Positions 6,783-14,232 of a stretch of 24,930 nt of DNA are shown piece by piece. A program made the position numbers and the translations under genes. The stretch is taken from NCBI GenBank assembly GCA_025846845.1, contig JAOYTL010000030.1, forward strand, positions 1 through 24,930. Direction: 5' to 3'. This DNA comes from Alloboseaceae bacterium BT-24-1 (GTDB lineage Bacteria; Pseudomonadota; Alphaproteobacteria; Rhizobiales; Beijerinckiaceae). Position 1 is the stretch's first letter, and the number at the start of each line of letters is the position of its first letter. A model generated the notes under the pieces. The model made no database searches. It was not told where the DNA came from and worked only from the letters and a program-made list of their open reading frames with translations.

Positions 6783-8534
6783 TCAGGAGGAGCGGAAGCG
6801 TTCCGCGAGCAGCAGCATCACCGTCGCCACGACGAAGACGACCACGGAGACCGCGGCCAGCGTCGGGTTTAGCTGCAGGATCATGTCGTCCCACATCTGC
6901 TTCGGCAGGGTGGTCTTGATGCCGCCCGAGACGAAGATCGCGATGGTCAGCTCGTCGAAGGAGGTGATGAAGGCGAACAGGAAGGCAGCGATGAGGCCGC
7001 CCTTCACGAGCGGAATGGTGACGCCGGTCAAGGTGCGCAGCCGGTTGGCGCCGAGCGTCGCCGCAGCCTGGTCGAGGCGCTGGTCGTAGGTCTTGAGCAC
7101 GGCGGCGATGGTGACGAGCGTGAAGGGGATCGCCAGCACGGTATGGCCGATGACGAGGCCGAGATCGGTCGCGATCAACCCGAGCCGCGCGAAGAGGTAG
7201 AACAGCCCGACCGCGATGACGATGCGCGGCACGATCATCGGCGCGAGGAAGAAGGCGAAGATCAGCCCGCCCCAGCGCGTGCGGCTGTTCGCCAGCGCCA
7301 GGGCCGTAAAGCCGCCGATGGCGGTTGCGGCAATTGCCGTGACGAAGGCGACCGCGAAGGAGCGGATCGTCGCCTGGATCCACAGCGGCGAGCTGAAATA
7401 GGCCTCGAACCAGCTCAGGCCATAGCCCGGCGGCGGGAATTCGAGGAATTGCGAGGAGGTGAAGGCGAGCGGGATGACGAGCAGCGTCGGCAGCACCAGG
7501 AAGGCGATGACGAGCCAGCAGAAGCCGGGCAGCAGCATCGCGCAGATGCGCTTGCCGAGCAGCGCCTGAGCGAGCGCACCGAGCCTGGCCGCCGCTGTAG
7601 CAACAACGCCGAGGACCGCCAGGCCGAGGTTGCGGATACGCCCGGTGCCGACCTGGGCGGAGCCGCCGGCGATGGTCGAGAGCCCGAAGAGCCTGTCGTA
7701 GATCACGCAAGAGATCAGCGCCGCCGCCAGCATCATCGCGGACAGTGCGCCGGCGAACGACCAGTTCAGCAGTTCCTGCACCTGCGTGATGATGAGCTGC
7801 GCGAGCATGGTCTCCTGGCGACCGCCCAGGAAGGCCGGGACGATGAAGAAGCCGAGCGAGGAGATGAAGACGAGCAGGCCGGCCGCCGCCACGCCCGGCA
7901 ACGAGAGCTTGAAATAGACCAGCCAGAAGGCGCGCGCCGGGGCGGCCCCGAGCGTCTGCGCCGCTTGGACGAGCCGCCGGTCGATGCCGGTCATCACCGG
8001 GAGCATGGTCATCACCGCCAGCGGCACCATGGCGTGCACCATGCCGACCATGACGCCGAACTGGTTGTGCAGCAGCGGCAAGGGCCGGTCGACGATGCCG
8101 GAGCCGGTCGCCAGGGAGTTGATGATGCCGCTGCGCCCGAGCACGATCATCCAGGCGAAGGTCTTGACGAGATAGCTCGTCCAGAACGGCACCATGACGA
8201 AGAGCAGCATGCGGCCGCGAAACAGGTCGGGCAGGCGTGCGATCCAGTAGGCGAGCGGGTAGCCGATCAGGAGCGACCAGACCGCTGTCCAGCCGGCGAT
8301 ACGGAAGGTGATGCCGAGGACGCGCAGATAGACGTCCGTCGCGGCAATGCGCTGATAGGCGCCGGCCGAGAAGGCGCCGCTCTCCGGATCGACGATGCTC
8401 AGGCCGAGCAGCTGCGCGACCGGATAGACGAAGAAGACCGCCAGGAACAGGAGGCCGGGAACGGCCAGCCAGAGCGCGCCGAACCGCAATTTTCTGGCGC
8501 GCGCCGGCGCGCTGCTGAGGGGCACCGCGCTCAT
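6783..8534 (-). CDS. ABC transporter permease, fused PotB-PotC-type double permease
   Basis: This 583-residue membrane protein carries two permease units in one chain. Unit 1 (about 20-285) has hydrophobic segments from LWLAVPGLLFLAVFFVYPVA onward and an EAA loop at 191-215 (AAQTLGAAPARAF). Unit 2 (about 335-580) repeats the plan with an EAA loop at 490-513 (AAATLGANRLRTL). About twelve membrane spans are expected. A linker around 285-335 joins the units and includes a further hydrophobic stretch. In most spermidine/putrescine-type importers these are separate PotB and PotC proteins of about 280 aa. ATG 8534 overlaps the ATPase stop by four bases (ATGA), which argues for coupling and fixes the start, although the frame is open further upstream. 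With its neighbours it forms a complete importer for an amine, amino-acid or opine-like solute; the specificity is inferred only from family. Confidence 0.9.
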   Translation of the reverse strand: MSAVPLSSAPARARKLRFGALWLAVPGLLFLAVFFVYPVAQLLGLSIVDPESGAFSAGAYQRIAATDVYLRVLGITFRIAGWTAVWSLLIGYPLAYWIARLPDLFRGRMLLFVMVPFWTSYLVKTFAWMIVLGRSGIINSLATGSGIVDRPLPLLHNQFGVMVGMVHAMVPLAVMTMLPVMTGIDRRLVQAAQTLGAAPARAFWLVYFKLSLPGVAAAGLLVFISSLGFFIVPAFLGGRQETMLAQLIITQVQELLNWSFAGALSAMMLAAALISCVIYDRLFGLSTIAGGSAQVGTGRIRNLGLAVLGVVATAAARLGALAQALLGKRICAMLLPGFCWLVIAFLVLPTLLVIPLAFTSSQFLEFPPPGYGLSWFEAYFSSPLWIQATIRSFAVAFVTAIAATAIGGFTALALANSRTRWGGLIFAFFLAPMIVPRIVIAVGLFYLFARLGLIATDLGLVIGHTVLAIPFTLVTIAAVLKTYDQRLDQAAATLGANRLRTLTGVTIPLVKGGLIAAFLFAFITSFDELTIAIFVSGGIKTTLPKQMWDDMILQLNPTLAAVSVVVFVVATVMLLLAERFRSS

Positions 8535-9631
8535 GCGACCAGCACCGCCTTGTCGCGCGACCAGCCGGCAACGATCCGCTCGTCGATCGCAGGCACCAGA
8601 TCGTCGGGCCCGAGCCGCAGCACGAGCGGGCTGCCGTCGTCGAGCGCGGCGATGACGCGCGTCTCGGAACCGGCATAGACGACCTCGCTGACGCGGCCGT
8701 TCACGGCGTTGTCGTCCCGGGCGCCGAGACGCAGGTTCTCCGGCCGAATGACCAGGGTGGCATCCTTGCTCTGGCAACGCGCGCCACTCGGCAGGGCGAA
8801 GCGCCCATGCGCCGTGTCGATCGCGCCATTGCCGTCCCAGCGGCCGCGGAAGATGTTGGAGATGCCGATGAAGTCGGCCGCGAAGGCGGTGCGCGGGCGC
8901 TCGTAAATCTCGCGCGGCGTGCCGAGCTGCTCGATCCTGGCATGATTCATCAGGCAGATGCGGTCGGACATGGCGAGCGCTTCTTCCTGATCATGCGTGA
9001 CGTAGACGATGGTGGCGCCGCTCTCGCGGTGCAGCCGCTTGATCTCGATCTGCATGTGCTCGCGCAGCTTCTTGTCGAGTGCGCCGAGCGGCTCGTCCAT
9101 CAGGATGATCGAGGGCTGGTAGACAAAGCAGCGCGCCAGCGCGACGCGCTGCTGCTGGCCGCCCGACAATTCGCGCGGGAACCGCCCGGCGAGATGGCCG
9201 AGATGGACCATCTCCAGCGTGGCCGAGACGCGGCTTGCGACCTCCGAGCCGGGGCGTCCGCGCATCTTCAGCGGGAAAGCGATGTTCTCGGCCACGGTCA
9301 AATGCGGGAACAGCGCGTAATGCTGGAAGACGAGCCCGATATCGCGCTGGTGAACCGGCGTCGCCGACTGGTCGCGGCCGTCGATCACGACGCGCCCCTC
9401 GCTCGCCTCGACCAGCCCGCAGATCAGCTGCAGCAGCGTGGTCTTGCCGGAGCCCGAAGGCCCCAGCAAGGTGAGGAACTCGCCCTCGGCGACGCTGAGC
9501 GAGCTCGGCTCGAGGGCCGTGGTCGCACCATAGCGCTTGCCAAGTCCTTCGATGACGAGCTTGCCCTCGACGACGAGCTTGGCCGTCTTCGGCTCGGTTG
9601 CGGTCATATCGGCGCTCGTCGCCATCGGCAT
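8531..9631 (-). CDS. ABC transporter ATP-binding protein, PotA-like
   Basis: This 366-residue ATPase energises import. The nucleotide-binding domain contains Walker A GPSGSGKT (57-64), Q-loop Gln103 (VFQHYALFPH), signature LSGGQQQR (155-162), Walker B IILMDE (175-180) and the H-loop THDQEEA (from 212). The C-terminal TOBE domain (about 260-366, with TLVIRPENLRL) is typical of spermidine/putrescine and related importers. The start at 9631 (MPMATS) overlaps the stop of the binding-protein gene by one base (TGATG), and the stop overlaps the permease start (ATGA), so the three transporter genes are packed for coupled translation. The frame runs open upstream to 10048, but that part lies over the binding-protein gene and is not coding. 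All catalytic motifs look intact. It is a single-domain ATPase expected to act as a homodimer. Confidence 0.93.
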   Translation of the reverse strand: MPMATSADMTATEPKTAKLVVEGKLVIEGLGKRYGATTALEPSSLSVAEGEFLTLLGPSGSGKTTLLQLICGLVEASEGRVVIDGRDQSATPVHQRDIGLVFQHYALFPHLTVAENIAFPLKMRGRPGSEVASRVSATLEMVHLGHLAGRFPRELSGGQQQRVALARCFVYQPSIILMDEPLGALDKKLREHMQIEIKRLHRESGATIVYVTHDQEEALAMSDRICLMNHARIEQLGTPREIYERPRTAFAADFIGISNIFRGRWDGNGAIDTAHGRFALPSGARCQSKDATLVIRPENLRLGARDDNAVNGRVSEVVYAGSETRVIAALDDGSPLVLRLGPDDLVPAIDERIVAGWSRDKAVLVA

Positions 9632-10686
9632 CAGGTCAGGAGCCAGGAGTTGAAGCGCTCGGTGACCTTCGAGCGATTGGCGCTCCACCAGTCCTCGTTG
9701 GCTATCGCCATCTGCTTCAGGTTCTCCGGCGAGGTCGGGAGCACCTTGGCGCGCTCGGCCGGAATGGTCTGATAGGCGTCGAGATTGGTCGGGCCATAAG
9801 CCAGGGCCTCGGTGAAGGCGGCCTGCGCCTTCGGGTCCGAGCAGAAGCGGATGAACTGGCGGGCGACATCCGCCTTCGGTCCGCCCTTCGGCAGCCCCCA
9901 GCCCTCGATCGAGTAGAGCCCCTGGTTCCAGACGATCCTGGCGGGCGTGCCGCCGTCGATCGCCGCCTGCAGGCGCGCGTTCCAGCCCGGCAACATGTCG
10001 ACTTCGCCACTCTGCAGGAGCTGGGTCGACTGTGCGCCGCCGGTCCACCAGACCGCGACATGCGGCTTGATCTTGTCGAGAACCTTGAAGGCGCGGTCGA
10101 TGTCGAGCGGGTAGAGCTTGTCGAGTGGCACGCCGTCGGCGAGCAAGGCCTGTTCGATCGTGTCGATCGGGTTCTTGCGCAGCGCGCGCCGGCCCGGGAA
10201 TTTCTCGACGTTGAAGAAATCGGCCCAGCTCGCCGGGGCATTCTTCACCCGGTCGGTGCGGTAGGCGAAGACCGTCGAATAGACGTCCGTGCCCATGAAC
10301 TCAGGCGAGATCGCCTGCGGCATCAGCTTGGGCACATCGGCATGCGCAAAGCCGATCGGATCGAGCAGCCCCTGCGCCTTCAGGATGTCGCGGGCCGAGA
10401 GCGTCAGCGTGCAGACATCCCAGGTGTAGGATTTGGTCTCGACCATCGCCTTGAACTGGGCGGTCGGCTCCGCCTCGCGGGCGACGTTGACGACCTTGTT
10501 GCCGGTCGCCTTCTCGAAGGGGTCGTAGAAGGCCTTGCGGAAGGCGGGCCCGAACGGCCCGCCGGGGTCGGCGACCGTGATCTGGGTCGCGGCTCGCGCG
10601 GCCCCAGTGAGGTAGGGCGCTGCGAGGGCGCCGGCGGCCAGTTGCAGCAGGGCGCGTCGCGTCGGCTTCGTCGTTTCGGTCGTCAT
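9631..10686 (-). CDS. ABC transporter substrate-binding protein, spermidine/putrescine-type, Tat-like signal
   Basis: This 351-residue periplasmic binding protein should capture the solute for the adjacent importer. The N-terminus carries a twin-arginine signal (TRRALLQLAAGALAAPYLTG) with probable cleavage near ARA-A at about residue 32, so export of the folded protein by Tat is likely. The mature part begins with QITVADPGGPFGPAFRKAFYDPFEKATGNKV, the start pattern of PotD/Fe-type extracellular solute-binding proteins. It continues with VCTLTLSARDILKAQGLLDP and a C-terminal FCSDPKAQAAF segment. ATG 10686 follows a strong AAAGGGGAG Shine-Dalgarno. The longer frame starting at a TTG (10704) would place that site inside the gene, so I reject it. 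The gene is the second in the operon, 71 bases after the enoyl-CoA hydratase. The ligand cannot be predicted. Confidence 0.9.
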   Translation of the reverse strand: MTTETTKPTRRALLQLAAGALAAPYLTGAARAATQITVADPGGPFGPAFRKAFYDPFEKATGNKVVNVAREAEPTAQFKAMVETKSYTWDVCTLTLSARDILKAQGLLDPIGFAHADVPKLMPQAISPEFMGTDVYSTVFAYRTDRVKNAPASWADFFNVEKFPGRRALRKNPIDTIEQALLADGVPLDKLYPLDIDRAFKVLDKIKPHVAVWWTGGAQSTQLLQSGEVDMLPGWNARLQAAIDGGTPARIVWNQGLYSIEGWGLPKGGPKADVARQFIRFCSDPKAQAAFTEALAYGPTNLDAYQTIPAERAKVLPTSPENLKQMAIANEDWWSANRSKVTERFNSWLLT

Positions 10687-10757
10687 CGTCTTCTCCCCTT
10701 TCAAGCGGTTTTCCGCGTTTCCCCGTGGGTGATCAGATCGTCAGGCGCGTGGTCTAG

Positions 10758-11531
10758 TCAGGCGCTTTTGCGCGCGGCGCGAACCGCCAGGAACTGTTCC
10801 ATCATCCGCGCCGGCTCGCCGGTGCCGTAGGCCTCGCGCTGGTTGCGGATGCCAGCCTTGAGGCACTCGCGGAAGCTCTCCTCCGTGACCTCGCGGAAGC
10901 GGGCCTTGTTGAGGCGCATCGCGACGGGCGGCTTTCCGGCGAGTTCCTCGGCCAGTGCCAGGGTCGCTTCCATCACCTTCTGCTTCGGCACGATCCGATT
11001 GATCAGGCCGATCCGGAAGCATTCGTCGGCATCCATCATCCGCCCCGTCAGGGTCAGATCGATGGTGCGGGCGATCCCGATCATCTCGCGCATGATCCAG
11101 GGGCCGGTCACCGAGGCGATGCCGGAATTGATCTCCGGCTGCCCCATGGTGACGCCGTCATGGCCGATCCGCAGGTCGCAGAGCAGCGCGACCTGGAAGG
11201 CGGAACCGGCGGCGACGCCGTTCAAGGCAGCGATGATCGGCTTCGAAAGCGAGCGGAGCCGATCGTAGAGCCGCTCCCATTCGCCCATCCACAATTCGGC
11301 GCGGTCGGGATCGAAGGTCTTGGTCTCGTTGAGGTCCTGGCCGGCGCCGAAGGCGCGGTCGCCAGCGCCGGTGAGGATGATCGCCCGCACGGCCTCGTTC
11401 GCTTCGAGCTCGTCGAGGCCTTCGACGAGCCGGGACCGCATCGGCGCATTCCAGGCATTGAGGATCTGCGGCCGATTGAGGGTGAGGATGCCGATAGCGC
11501 CGCGCACCTCGACCAGAACAGAATCCTTCAT
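10758..11531 (-). CDS. Enoyl-CoA hydratase/isomerase family protein
   Basis: This 257-residue crotonase-fold enzyme acts on a CoA thioester. Both oxyanion-hole segments are present: FGAGQDLNE (61-69) and NGVAAGSAFQ (104-113). The first catalytic Glu of hydratases is seen in GQPEINSG (Glu133). The second Glu position aligns with Asp158 (ARTIDLTLTG), a conservative but notable change that may alter hydration versus isomerase or lyase chemistry. ATG 11531 has a good CGGAGAG site 5 bases upstream. An ATG at 11564 would lie inside the operator and is unlikely. It is the first gene of the minus operon with the transporter, CoA ligase and Rossmann protein, and its promoter carries a sequence shared with the 12567 operon. 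Crotonobetainyl-CoA hydratase-like activity is possible given the CaiC-like ligase, but unproven. Confidence 0.9.
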   Translation of the reverse strand: MKDSVLVEVRGAIGILTLNRPQILNAWNAPMRSRLVEGLDELEANEAVRAIILTGAGDRAFGAGQDLNETKTFDPDRAELWMGEWERLYDRLRSLSKPIIAALNGVAAGSAFQVALLCDLRIGHDGVTMGQPEINSGIASVTGPWIMREMIGIARTIDLTLTGRMMDADECFRIGLINRIVPKQKVMEATLALAEELAGKPPVAMRLNKARFREVTEESFRECLKAGIRNQREAYGTGEPARMMEQFLAVRAARKSA

Positions 11532-11548
11532 ACCGCTCTCCGATGAAT

Positions 11549-11568
11549 GTTTATTACTATGCAATAAC
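11549..11568 (-). promoter_or_regulatory. Putative IclR operator, hydratase/transporter operon
   Basis: On the minus strand this reads GTTATTGCATAGTAATAAAC, with TTATT and AATAA arms around 7 bases. It lies 18-37 bases upstream of the hydratase ATG and in the gap shared with divergent iclR. The same pattern (GTTATTGCAT, three bases, AATAA), preceded by AATATTC and 7 bases, is found before the operon at 12567. A length of about 15-20 bp and partial dyad symmetry fit IclR-family sites. Confidence 0.55.
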
Positions 11569-11575
11569 TCTTATT

Positions 11576-11607
11576 GAATATTCTGCGCGAAAGCCTCACC
11601 TTGTCAA
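11576..11607 (-). promoter_or_regulatory. Promoter of the enoyl-CoA hydratase/transporter operon
   Basis: On the minus strand a perfect -35 TTGACA (11607-11602) is followed by 19 bases and AATATTC (11582-11576). The -10 is probably in the GAATAT/AATATT stretch but is not sharply defined. The AT-rich box and its spacing match the promoter at 12496, and the operator lies immediately downstream, a geometry suited to repression. Confidence 0.5.
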
Positions 11608-11652
11608 GGCCGTTGGCCGCAGCCATTGATCGAGCCAGGAGAACAGGCCCCG

Positions 11653-12477
11653 ATGACGATGCCCGAAGCGACACAGAACGGCCGCAAGCGAGCAGCCACG
11701 GCAGGCGACGAGGCCGTGCGCAAGGACGATGCGCTCATGGTCAATTCGGTCGAGAAGGCGTTCCGGGTGCTCTCAGCCTTCGGCCGCCAGCACCAAACGC
11801 TCAACCTGTCGCAGGTCGCCTCGGAAACGGGGATGGACGTCAGCGCCGCGCAGCGCTTCACTCACACGCTCACCAGGCTCGGCTATCTGCGCAAGGACGC
11901 GCAGACCAAGCGCTTCGAGCTGACCGCGAAGACGCTCGATCTCGGCTACCACTTCGTGCGCAGCAGCCGTCTGCTCGACAGGGCGATGCCCTATCTCATG
12001 CACCTCAGCAAGGAGACGGAGGAGACGGTCAACCTCACCGTGCGCGAGGGGCCGGAGATCATCTTCGTCTCGCGCTTCCTCAGCCGCCATGTGCTGAACA
12101 CCGATGTCATCATCGGCACGCGGATGCCGGCCTATTGCACCGCGCCCGGCATCGCGATGCTGTCACGCCTGCCTGAGGAGGAGGCGATGGCGATCATCGA
12201 CGCCTCCGACCGCAAGGCGCACACCCCCTCGACGACCTGGCAGCGCGATGCGTTGCGCGAGAAACTGCGCCAATCGGCAGCGCAGGGCTACGCCACCGCC
12301 TTCGAGGAAGTCTATCTCGGCGATGCCTCGATCGCCGCCGTGATCGTCGATCATCACGGCCGTCCCGAAGCCGCCGTGAACATCGCGGCCTCGACCTCGC
12401 GCTTCAGCCATGCCGAGGTCGTCTCGCGCTTTTCCTCTCTCGTCATCGCCACCGCGCACGCGATTTCGCGGGTCTGA
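11653..12477 (+). CDS. IclR-family transcriptional regulator
   Basis: This 274-residue regulator has a winged helix at about 30-90 (VNSVEKAFRVLSAFG, LSQVASETGMDVSAAQRFTHTLTRLGYLRKD) and a C-terminal effector-binding domain. That domain shows the usual IclR signatures TVNLTVREGPEIIFVSR, GTRMPAYCTAPGIAMLS and the Gly-Tyr-Ala plus Asp-His-His region near the end (YATAFEEVYLGDASIAAVIVDHHGRPEAAVNIA). ATG 11653 is 11 bases after AGGAG, and the second ATG at 11659 is also possible. It is divergent from the hydratase/transporter operon and lies just upstream of the HcnABC-like operon. Near-identical operator-like sequences occur in both flanking promoters, so it is the obvious local regulator of both and probably of itself. 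Its inducer is presumably the transported compound or a metabolite of it, which is inference. Confidence 0.92.
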   Translation: MTMPEATQNGRKRAATAGDEAVRKDDALMVNSVEKAFRVLSAFGRQHQTLNLSQVASETGMDVSAAQRFTHTLTRLGYLRKDAQTKRFELTAKTLDLGYHFVRSSRLLDRAMPYLMHLSKETEETVNLTVREGPEIIFVSRFLSRHVLNTDVIIGTRMPAYCTAPGIAMLSRLPEEEAMAIIDASDRKAHTPSTTWQRDALREKLRQSAAQGYATAFEEVYLGDASIAAVIVDHHGRPEAAVNIAASTSRFSHAEVVSRFSSLVIATAHAISRV

Positions 12478-12495
12478 GCTGCAAGCAGGAGGCGC

Positions 12496-12528
12496 TTGAC
12501 AGCGTCGGTTGCTGTTTTATCAATATTC
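12496..12528 (+). promoter_or_regulatory. Promoter of the HcnABC-like operon
   Basis: TTGACA at 12496-12501 is a perfect -35. With a 16-base spacer the -10 is TATCAA (12518-12523), overlapping AATATTC (12522-12528). The start codon is at 12567. The same TTGACA to AATATTC spacing (20 versus 19 bases) is seen at the hydratase promoter. Confidence 0.55.
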
Positions 12529-12535
12529 GAGAATT

Positions 12536-12554
12536 GTTATTGCATTGAAATAAC
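12536..12554 (+). promoter_or_regulatory. Putative IclR operator, HcnABC-like operon
   Basis: GTTATT-GCATTGA-AATAAC is a perfect 6-bp inverted repeat with a 7-base centre, sitting 12 bases before the ATG and just after the -10. A repressor bound here would block initiation. The left arm and centre (GTTATTGCAT), the AATAA arm and the upstream AATATTC match the site at 11549-11568. Confidence 0.6.
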
Positions 12555-12566
12555 TTTGAGACCCAC

Positions 12567-12881
12567 ATGGACGCTCCGAAGCCGCAGTTCCGCCGTGTGG
12601 CTGCCCGCGCCGGGCAGCCGGCGATGCTCAGCTTCGACGGCACGACCATCCGGGCGACGACCGGCGACAGCGTCCTTGCCGCGCTGCTCGAAAGCGGCGC
12701 CCTGATCCGCCGCCTCGAGTTCGGGGCTGAGCCGCGCGCCGGCTTCTGCCTGATGGGCGCCTGCCAGGATTGCTGGGTCTGGAGCGCCGAAGGCGGGAGA
12801 TTCAGGGCCTGCACCACCGAGGTCGCCGACGGGATGGTCCTGTCCGCCGAGCCACAGCTGCTGGGCGGTGCAGATGGCTGA
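12567..12881 (+). CDS. (2Fe-2S)-binding small subunit, HcnA-like
   Basis: This 104-residue protein has one plant-type [2Fe-2S] cluster site: Cys61, Cys66, Cys69 and Cys82 in a C-x4-C-x2-C-x12-C pattern (FCLMGACQDCW and RACTT). It matches HcnA and the N-terminal segment of sarcosine-oxidase alpha, which pass electrons from an amine-oxidising flavoprotein. The short length is normal for stand-alone HcnA-like subunits. It opens a three-gene operon, and the next gene begins inside it (8-base overlap). With 12874 and 14229 it gives the set seen in hydrogen cyanide synthase, octopine/nopaline oxidases and hydroxyproline dehydrogenases. The Cys pattern is what I see; the complex is inferred from context. 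Confidence 0.88.
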   Translation: MDAPKPQFRRVAARAGQPAMLSFDGTTIRATTGDSVLAALLESGALIRRLEFGAEPRAGFCLMGACQDCWVWSAEGGRFRACTTEVADGMVLSAEPQLLGGADG

Positions 12882-14232
12882 CATCGTCATCGTCGGAGCT
12901 GGGCCAGCCGGCATCAGCGCCGCCGAGACGCTGTGCGCGAAAGGGCTGAAGCCGGTCCTGATCGACGAGGGAGCGCGGGCGGGCGGCCAGGGCTATCGCC
13001 GGCCGGCCGACAATCTCGCGCTCGACATGAACAGGCTGATGGGGTCGGAGGCCGGGAAATACGCCGCACTGCATCGCCGCTTCGAGGCGCTGCGGGCGAA
13101 GATCGACTATCGCCCTCGCACATTGGTCTGGGCCATCGACGGCAACCAGTTGCATCTGCTGCAGGACGGACGGGCCGCGACGCTCGCCTTCGACAGGCTG
13201 CTGATCGCCAGCGGGGCGATGGACCGGGTGGCGCCGCTGCCCGGCTGGACCTTGCCCGGTGTGTTCACCCTCGGTGGGGCGCAGGTCGCGCTGAAGGATC
13301 AGGGCTGCCTGATCGGAAGCCGTGTCGCCTTCCTGGGCTCGTCGCCTCTCTTGGCGCTGGCCGCGAAGCAGTACCGCGACATGGGTGCGGACATCGCGGT
13401 GATCGCCGATACGACGCCGTTCGCCGCCAAGGCCGCCGCGCTGCCGGCGCTGCTGCGAGCCCCGCGGACGCTGCTACGTGGCATCTCCTACATGGGCGCG
13501 TCGCTGCGCGCCGGGACGCAGATGCTGCACGGCGTGACGCCTGTCGCCGTCGAGGGAGAAGTCCGCGTCGAGGCCCTGCTCCTGCGTGATGCGCAAGGCC
13601 GTGAACGCCGTTTCGCCTGTGATGCCGTCGCGCTCGGCTACGGCTTGAAGCCGGAGACGCAGCTCGCCGACCTGGCGCAGGCCGAGTTCGCCTATGATCC
13701 GGATTTCAGGCTGCATCTGCCGAAGATCGATGGTCTGGGTCGGGCCCGGCCCGGCCTCTATCTCGCCGGGGACGGGGTGCGGATCGGCGGTGCCGACGCG
13801 GCCGAGGCGAGCGGTGCGCTCGCTGCCCACGCGATCCTCACCGATCTCGGCCAACCGCAGGATATCGAGCTTGTCAGGCGGTTGGCACGGCAAGTCGAGC
13901 GCCTGCGCGCGTTCCAGCGTGGCCTGGCGCGAGCTTTTGCCTGGCCGGCAGCGCAGATCGCTGCCCTGCCGGATTCCGTCATGCTGTGCCGCTGCGAGAA
14001 CGTCACGATCGGTGACGTCCGCATGGCGATGGCCAAGGAGCTCGGCCCGATCGAGGTCAATCGGGTCAAGGCGATGACCCGCTGCGGGATGGGGCGTTGC
14101 CAGGGCCGGGTCTGCGGTCCCGCCTTGCAGGAGATCGTCGCGGCCGGGCGGGACGGCGCCAGCGCCGGGCGGCTGCGCGGCCAAGCCCCGGTCAAGCCGA
14201 TCGCGCTCGCCGCCGCCGGCGATCCGGCATGA
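12874..14232 (+). CDS. FAD/NAD(P)-binding oxidoreductase with C-terminal BFD-like [2Fe-2S] domain, HcnB/OoxA-like
   Basis: This 452-residue flavoprotein starts with the FAD fingerprint VIVGAGPAGISAAETL (GxGxxG 8-13) and DEGARAGGQGYRR. The second dinucleotide-type fold begins near 150 (VAFLGSSPLLALAAKQYRDMG), and GLYLAGDGVRIGGADAAEASG (about 294-314) is the second FAD-contact segment. The C-terminus (about 368-425) is a BFD-like iron-sulphur domain with Cys372, Cys374, Cys404 and Cys409 (LCRCENVT, MTRCGMGRCQGRVCG). This domain order is that of HcnB, OoxA and the alpha subunits of dye-linked amino-acid dehydrogenases. ATG 12874 overlaps the upstream gene by eight bases (a GTG at 12868 is possible), and its stop overlaps the next start (ATGA). 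It should transfer electrons within the complex to the respiratory chain. Confidence 0.92.
   Translation: MADIVIVGAGPAGISAAETLCAKGLKPVLIDEGARAGGQGYRRPADNLALDMNRLMGSEAGKYAALHRRFEALRAKIDYRPRTLVWAIDGNQLHLLQDGRAATLAFDRLLIASGAMDRVAPLPGWTLPGVFTLGGAQVALKDQGCLIGSRVAFLGSSPLLALAAKQYRDMGADIAVIADTTPFAAKAAALPALLRAPRTLLRGISYMGASLRAGTQMLHGVTPVAVEGEVRVEALLLRDAQGRERRFACDAVALGYGLKPETQLADLAQAEFAYDPDFRLHLPKIDGLGRARPGLYLAGDGVRIGGADAAEASGALAAHAILTDLGQPQDIELVRRLARQVERLRAFQRGLARAFAWPAAQIAALPDSVMLCRCENVTIGDVRMAMAKELGPIEVNRVKAMTRCGMGRCQGRVCGPALQEIVAAGRDGASAGRLRGQAPVKPIALAAAGDPA

Noticed and set aside
6757..8676. 639-codon same-strand frame, Arg/Pro-rich, in the permease region
   Set aside because: It overlaps the permease in a different frame. 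The permease frame has the EAA loops and membrane segments.
7143..8678. 511-codon plus-strand frame across the permease gene
   Set aside because: Its Asp/Arg/Gln/Glu-rich composition mirrors the hydrophobic codons of the permease. There is no domain and no ribosome site.
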